Assembly: GCA_938039795.1 (NCBI GenBank)
Contig: CALHWU010000105.1
Coordinates: 1-8,708 of the forward strand
DNA: 8,708 nt
From: an uncultured Muribaculaceae bacterium
GTDB lineage: Bacteria; Bacteroidota; Bacteroidia; Bacteroidales; Muribaculaceae
Reading direction: 5' to 3'
Shown piece by piece: positions 6,801 to 8,708 of this stretch (the first letter of the stretch is position 1; each line of letters starts with the position of its first letter). Made by a program: the position numbers and the translations under genes. Under the pieces are notes generated by a model that did no database searches, was not told the origin of the DNA, and was given only the letters and a program-made list of their open reading frames with translations.

Positions 6801-7664
6801 TCTCCATTGGGACTTAGGACCAAAGAGGGTCTGAAACATATCTCAAAAGCCGATATGTACAGGCCGGCCATAGTCATCAAATATGAAGTCGGCTCACTCG
6901 GAATAAAGGATGTTGATTCCATCGTCGACTTACGGATCCGGGAGATTGTAAGAGAAAGGATGAACGAATTTGTCGACAATGGCAAATTCAATTCTAGCAA
7001 ATATCAGGCAAGCCTGAAGGAGCGGCCGATTTATTCCGACACACAGCAGTCAAATCAGATACGCACCGTCAGATGTTTCACTTCGCTCGATCCTGACAAT
7101 CTCATAGCGATGCGCAAAGACTCCAGCGGACGCGATATCGGTTATGCCAAAGCCGGCAGCAACCATCATATCGCCATTTACAGAGACGCTGACGGAAAAT
7201 ACCATGAGAGTGTCGTCAGTCTGTGGACCGCAGTCAAACGCAGAAGAGCCGGCTTGCCTGTCGTCATCACCGACCCGAAAGCTGCATCTGACTCATATCT
7301 CGACATGGCGGATTCGCCTCTGGCTGAAGAGGTGGGCCGGACTCTCCCGTCCCCCGACTGGACTTTTGTCATATCATTGCAGTCCAATACAATGTTCATC
7401 CTCGGTCTTTCCGAGAAAGAAATCGACGAAGCGGTCACCAACTCCGACTGGCCGACTCTCAACAGCCACCTTTACCGTCTATGTGTTATTTCATCAAATG
7501 ATTATACGTTCCGACTTAACACCACTACTACGACTTCAAAAGACAAGCCTGAAATCAAAAACGGCAACGTGAAAAGACTCAATAGCGTGACATCATTATT
7601 GACTCTTAACCCGATTGAAGTTAATATCAATCATTTGGGAGAATATATCTTTGACCGGCAGTAA
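3843..7664 (+). CDS. cas9: CRISPR-associated endonuclease Cas9, type II-C
   Basis: The 1273-residue RNA-guided DNA endonuclease cuts the target strand with HNH and the non-target strand with RuvC. Visible in order: RuvC-I, LGLDLGPASIGWA, with catalytic D7; an Arg-rich bridge helix at about 56-80; the recognition lobe to about 560; RuvC-II, VRVELAR, with E577; an HNH domain at about 625-690 with EIEHILPRS (H655), N678 and two CxxC pairs (C635/C638, C674/C677) that probably bind zinc; RuvC-III, DHRHHAIDA, with H823 and D826; and a C-terminal wedge/PAM-interacting region holding AGSNHHIAIYRDADGKY near 1104-1120, seen in Bacteroidetes Cas9s. All catalytic residues are present, so the enzyme should be active. 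Length fits II-C, and cas1 and cas2 follow directly with no csn2 or cas4. The ATG at 3843 is the only start that keeps RuvC-I at the N-terminus; an in-frame stop lies upstream at 3795. Confidence 0.98.
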   Translation: MKILGLDLGPASIGWAVIEVNDQKEPVRILGMGCRIVPLSSDESTGFEKGKGESKCSIRTTARGMRRNTDRFQQRRDRVNTILVRLGMSYADDHLTRLSPMELWQLRADCADDSKHVTLAELGRVIMHINRKRGYRHSKSDNSNAKETEYVASVNGRYRSIKEYGLTVGQYFAGLMKASEVTSENGKRHVTYRIRNEVFPRAAYIEEFDKIMTLQSKRYPEILTPENIAELRREIFYQRPLKSCKHLVSLCEFESRDYVRSTDGKTVKGGPKTAPSSSPIAQAARLYETINNITLANTRNKSNKNKPDLSIFDQAESVPRDARMLMERYCFDNEERQRIFDFLNTHEKMSQKDLFSLVGLKNSDGFRPDQSLGKGIKGNSTYVRIKQALGDIPQAEDLLRFNLNFVEATNGRDANGATLPKVIAETGEIVRMLSPEVENEPLYQLWHVLYSIDDIDELKNALRKRFGITDEAALDRLAAIDFVKDGYSSRSAKFMRRLMPYLAEGLKYSEACETIGVNHSDSITKEENIQRQLKSCLPLLQKNALRQPIVEKILNQMTWVVNSVVDKWGDVDEVRVELARTLRQTREQREKRSKDIDRLEKENKNYADWYLEHGVTPSRNRLQKYRLWKEAGECCIYCGAPISAAELLDSMEIEHILPRSVFFDDSLANKACSCRKCNREKGNRTAYDFMASQPQADFDAYIARVETLYNNRAISKTKYQRLLTKGEEIPTDFLNRDLNATQYITRKACELLSEICREVNVTSGAVTDFLRHAWGYDMVIHDLNLARYDQAGLVEEETFEHAGQTHVRCRIKDWSKRMDHRHHAIDALTVALTRQGYIQRLNNLNSQSSEMKEETEDTGVKLKPGYHLLEEWAKTRPHFPVSQVSNKVADIAVSFKPGKKVAVNGKRYAYHHGRKELMQSGITVPRGPLHEQSVYGMIQILTPDRKISEAFLNPDMIVDPKIREKVNERIATFEGDLQAAIKSLKKSPLGLRTKEGLKHISKADMYRPAIVIKYEVGSLGIKDVDSIVDLRIREIVRERMNEFVDNGKFNSSKYQASLKERPIYSDTQQSNQIRTVRCFTSLDPDNLIAMRKDSSGRDIGYAKAGSNHHIAIYRDADGKYHESVVSLWTAVKRRRAGLPVVITDPKAASDSYLDMADSPLAEEVGRTLPSPDWTFVISLQSNTMFILGLSEKEIDEAVTNSDWPTLNSHLYRLCVISSNDYTFRLNTTTTTSKDKPEIKNGNVKRLNSVTSLLTLNPIEVNINHLGEYIFDRQ

Positions 7665-7674
7665 ACAATATCAA

Positions 7675-8592
7675 ATGATCAAACGCACTCTCTATTTTAC
7701 CAATCCGGCATATCTGTCACTTCATCAGGGGCAGCTTGTCATAGAGATCCGCGACAAGCGCGGCAGCCCCGAGAATACGACTACTCGACCGATCGAAGAC
7801 ATCGGCCTGATATTGATTGAAAATCGTCAGATCACGCTGTCTACGGCATTATTGGCCTGTCTGTCGGAGCGAAATGTAGCTGTAGCAGTATGCGACGAAC
7901 GTCATATGCCGACAGGATTGCTTTTACCTATGGCAGGCAACAGCGTGATGACCGAGCGGCTTAAAGCGCAGATAGAGTCGTCACAGCCATTGCGCAAACA
8001 GCTATGGCAGCAGACAATAGTAGCTAAAGTGTCAAATCAGGCAACCGTGCTGAATCTTACTTCCGCTGCCGAAATCGGATGCATGGCCAAGTGGGCGACA
8101 CAAGTTACAAGCGGCGATACCACAAATATCGAAGCACGCGCAGCCGTGTATTACTGGAAAAACCTGTTTCCACGCCATGCTGATTTCACAAGAGAACAGG
8201 ATGGTCTCGACATAATCAATTCCATGCTCAACTACGGCTATGCGATATTGCGGGCAGTGATGGCCCGTTCGCTCGTCGGATCAGGGCTGCATCCGGCCAT
8301 AGGCATTTTTCACCGCAACAGATATAATGCGTTTTGTCTTGCCGATGACGTGATGGAACCATACCGCCCTATAGTCGACAGGCTTGTATATGAACTGATC
8401 TTTGAGAATCCTGATATAGGAGATCTGTCTTCATCAATCAAGCAGAAGCTTCTGCAGATTCCGGTGATTGATGTGAGGATCGGCCGCATATGCCGCCCAC
8501 TGATGATTGCAGCCACAATGACGTCCGCATCGCTCGCGAGATGTTTTTCAGGCGAATCGCGCAAGCTCGTATACCCTCATATCATACCATGA
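7675..8592 (+). CDS. cas1: CRISPR-associated endonuclease/integrase Cas1
   Basis: This 305-residue integrase subunit, with Cas2, inserts new spacers into the CRISPR array. The start at 7675 gives MIKRTLYFTNPAYLSL, the standard type II Cas1 N-terminus. A longer frame from 7615 would overlap the end of cas9 and add 20 residues unlike the family, so I reject it. Predicted metal ligands are E153 (NIEARAAVYYW), H213 (GIFHRNRYNAF) and D225 (LADDVMEPYRP), all in conserved surroundings. The N-terminal beta domain covers roughly residues 1-85 and the helical catalytic domain the rest. The gene starts 10 nt after the cas9 stop and overlaps the cas2 start by 4 nt, so it is co-transcribed and probably translationally coupled. 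Confidence 0.97.
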   Translation: MIKRTLYFTNPAYLSLHQGQLVIEIRDKRGSPENTTTRPIEDIGLILIENRQITLSTALLACLSERNVAVAVCDERHMPTGLLLPMAGNSVMTERLKAQIESSQPLRKQLWQQTIVAKVSNQATVLNLTSAAEIGCMAKWATQVTSGDTTNIEARAAVYYWKNLFPRHADFTREQDGLDIINSMLNYGYAILRAVMARSLVGSGLHPAIGIFHRNRYNAFCLADDVMEPYRPIVDRLVYELIFENPDIGDLSSSIKQKLLQIPVIDVRIGRICRPLMIAATMTSASLARCFSGESRKLVYPHIIP

Positions 8593-8708
8593 CTTCAATC
8601 GGTCGATTCAGCGCATATAGAATCATGTGGGTAATAGTATTTTTCGATCTACCGACCGAAAGCAAAAAACAGCGTAAGGCCTATGCGACTTTTCGCAAGC
8701 AGCTCATT
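8589..8708 (+). CDS. cas2: CRISPR-associated protein Cas2 (N-terminal 40 codons, continues past window)
   Basis: The frame opens at the ATG that overlaps the cas1 TGA (ATGA, 8589-8592) and stays open to the last base. The product begins MTSIGRFSAYRIMWVIVFFD, with the Cas2 ferredoxin-fold first strand VIVFFDLPT and the conserved Asp at position 20. The KKQRKAYATFRKQL helix follows, as in type II Cas2. Cas2 dimers bridge two Cas1 dimers in the spacer-integration complex. A later ATG at 8625 (MWVIVFF) is possible, but the overlap and the YRIMW segment usual in Bacteroidetes Cas2 favour 8589. Only the 3' end is missing, because of the window edge. Confidence 0.95.
   Translation, partial: MTSIGRFSAYRIMWVIVFFDLPTESKKQRKAYATFRKQLI

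Noticed and set aside
7615..7674. Upstream start for cas1 inside the end of cas9
   Set aside because: It would add 20 residues unlike Cas1, whereas MIKRTLYFTNPAYLSL at 7675 is the family's normal N-terminus.

Overview
The window looks like a Bacteroidales chromosome, possibly from the Muribaculaceae/Porphyromonadaceae side of the order. That is an inference from the type II-C Cas9 and Cas1 style, the Mu-like phage proteins, the Bacteroidetes sigma-ABfr promoter boxes (TAnnTTTG) and the lack of strong Shine-Dalgarno sites. The lineage is not proven.

Layout. (1) Positions 1-1954, minus strand: a two-gene operon with an ATGA stop/start overlap. The upstream gene encodes a small single-pass membrane protein. 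The downstream gene encodes a multi-pass membrane protein with two RCK/TrkA-N-like Rossmann domains and runs off the left edge. (2) Positions about 2040-3687, plus strand: a remnant of a Mu-like prophage. It holds a 5'-truncated MuF (head morphogenesis) gene with a nuclease/toxin-like C-terminal domain and a 3'-truncated Mu gpG-like virion morphogenesis gene. Between them, on the minus strand, is a compact candidate small RNA with its own promoter, a GNRA-loop hairpin and a terminator. (3) Positions 3686-8708: a type II-C CRISPR-Cas locus. It has a tracrRNA candidate on the minus strand, then cas9, cas1 and the first 40 codons of cas2 on the plus strand. No csn2 or cas4 gene lies between cas9 and cas2. 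The CRISPR array is not in the window and is expected past the right edge.

How the parts work together. Cas9 is complete, with all RuvC and HNH catalytic residues visible. Cas1 is complete, and cas2 overlaps the cas1 stop by 4 nt, so the three genes read as one operon. The tracrRNA is transcribed away from cas9, and the two promoters occupy the same ~40 bp on opposite strands, so RNA polymerase probably cannot use both at once. The tracrRNA supplies the anti-repeat that pairs with crRNA, the nexus that Cas9 binds, and a strong intrinsic terminator. That terminator lies next to the broken phage gpG gene.

Least explained elements: the antisense small RNA in the phage remnant, the interlocked cas9/tracrRNA promoters with a shared 9-nt motif in the cas9 leader, and the MuF toxin-like domain, which has no immunity gene beside it.
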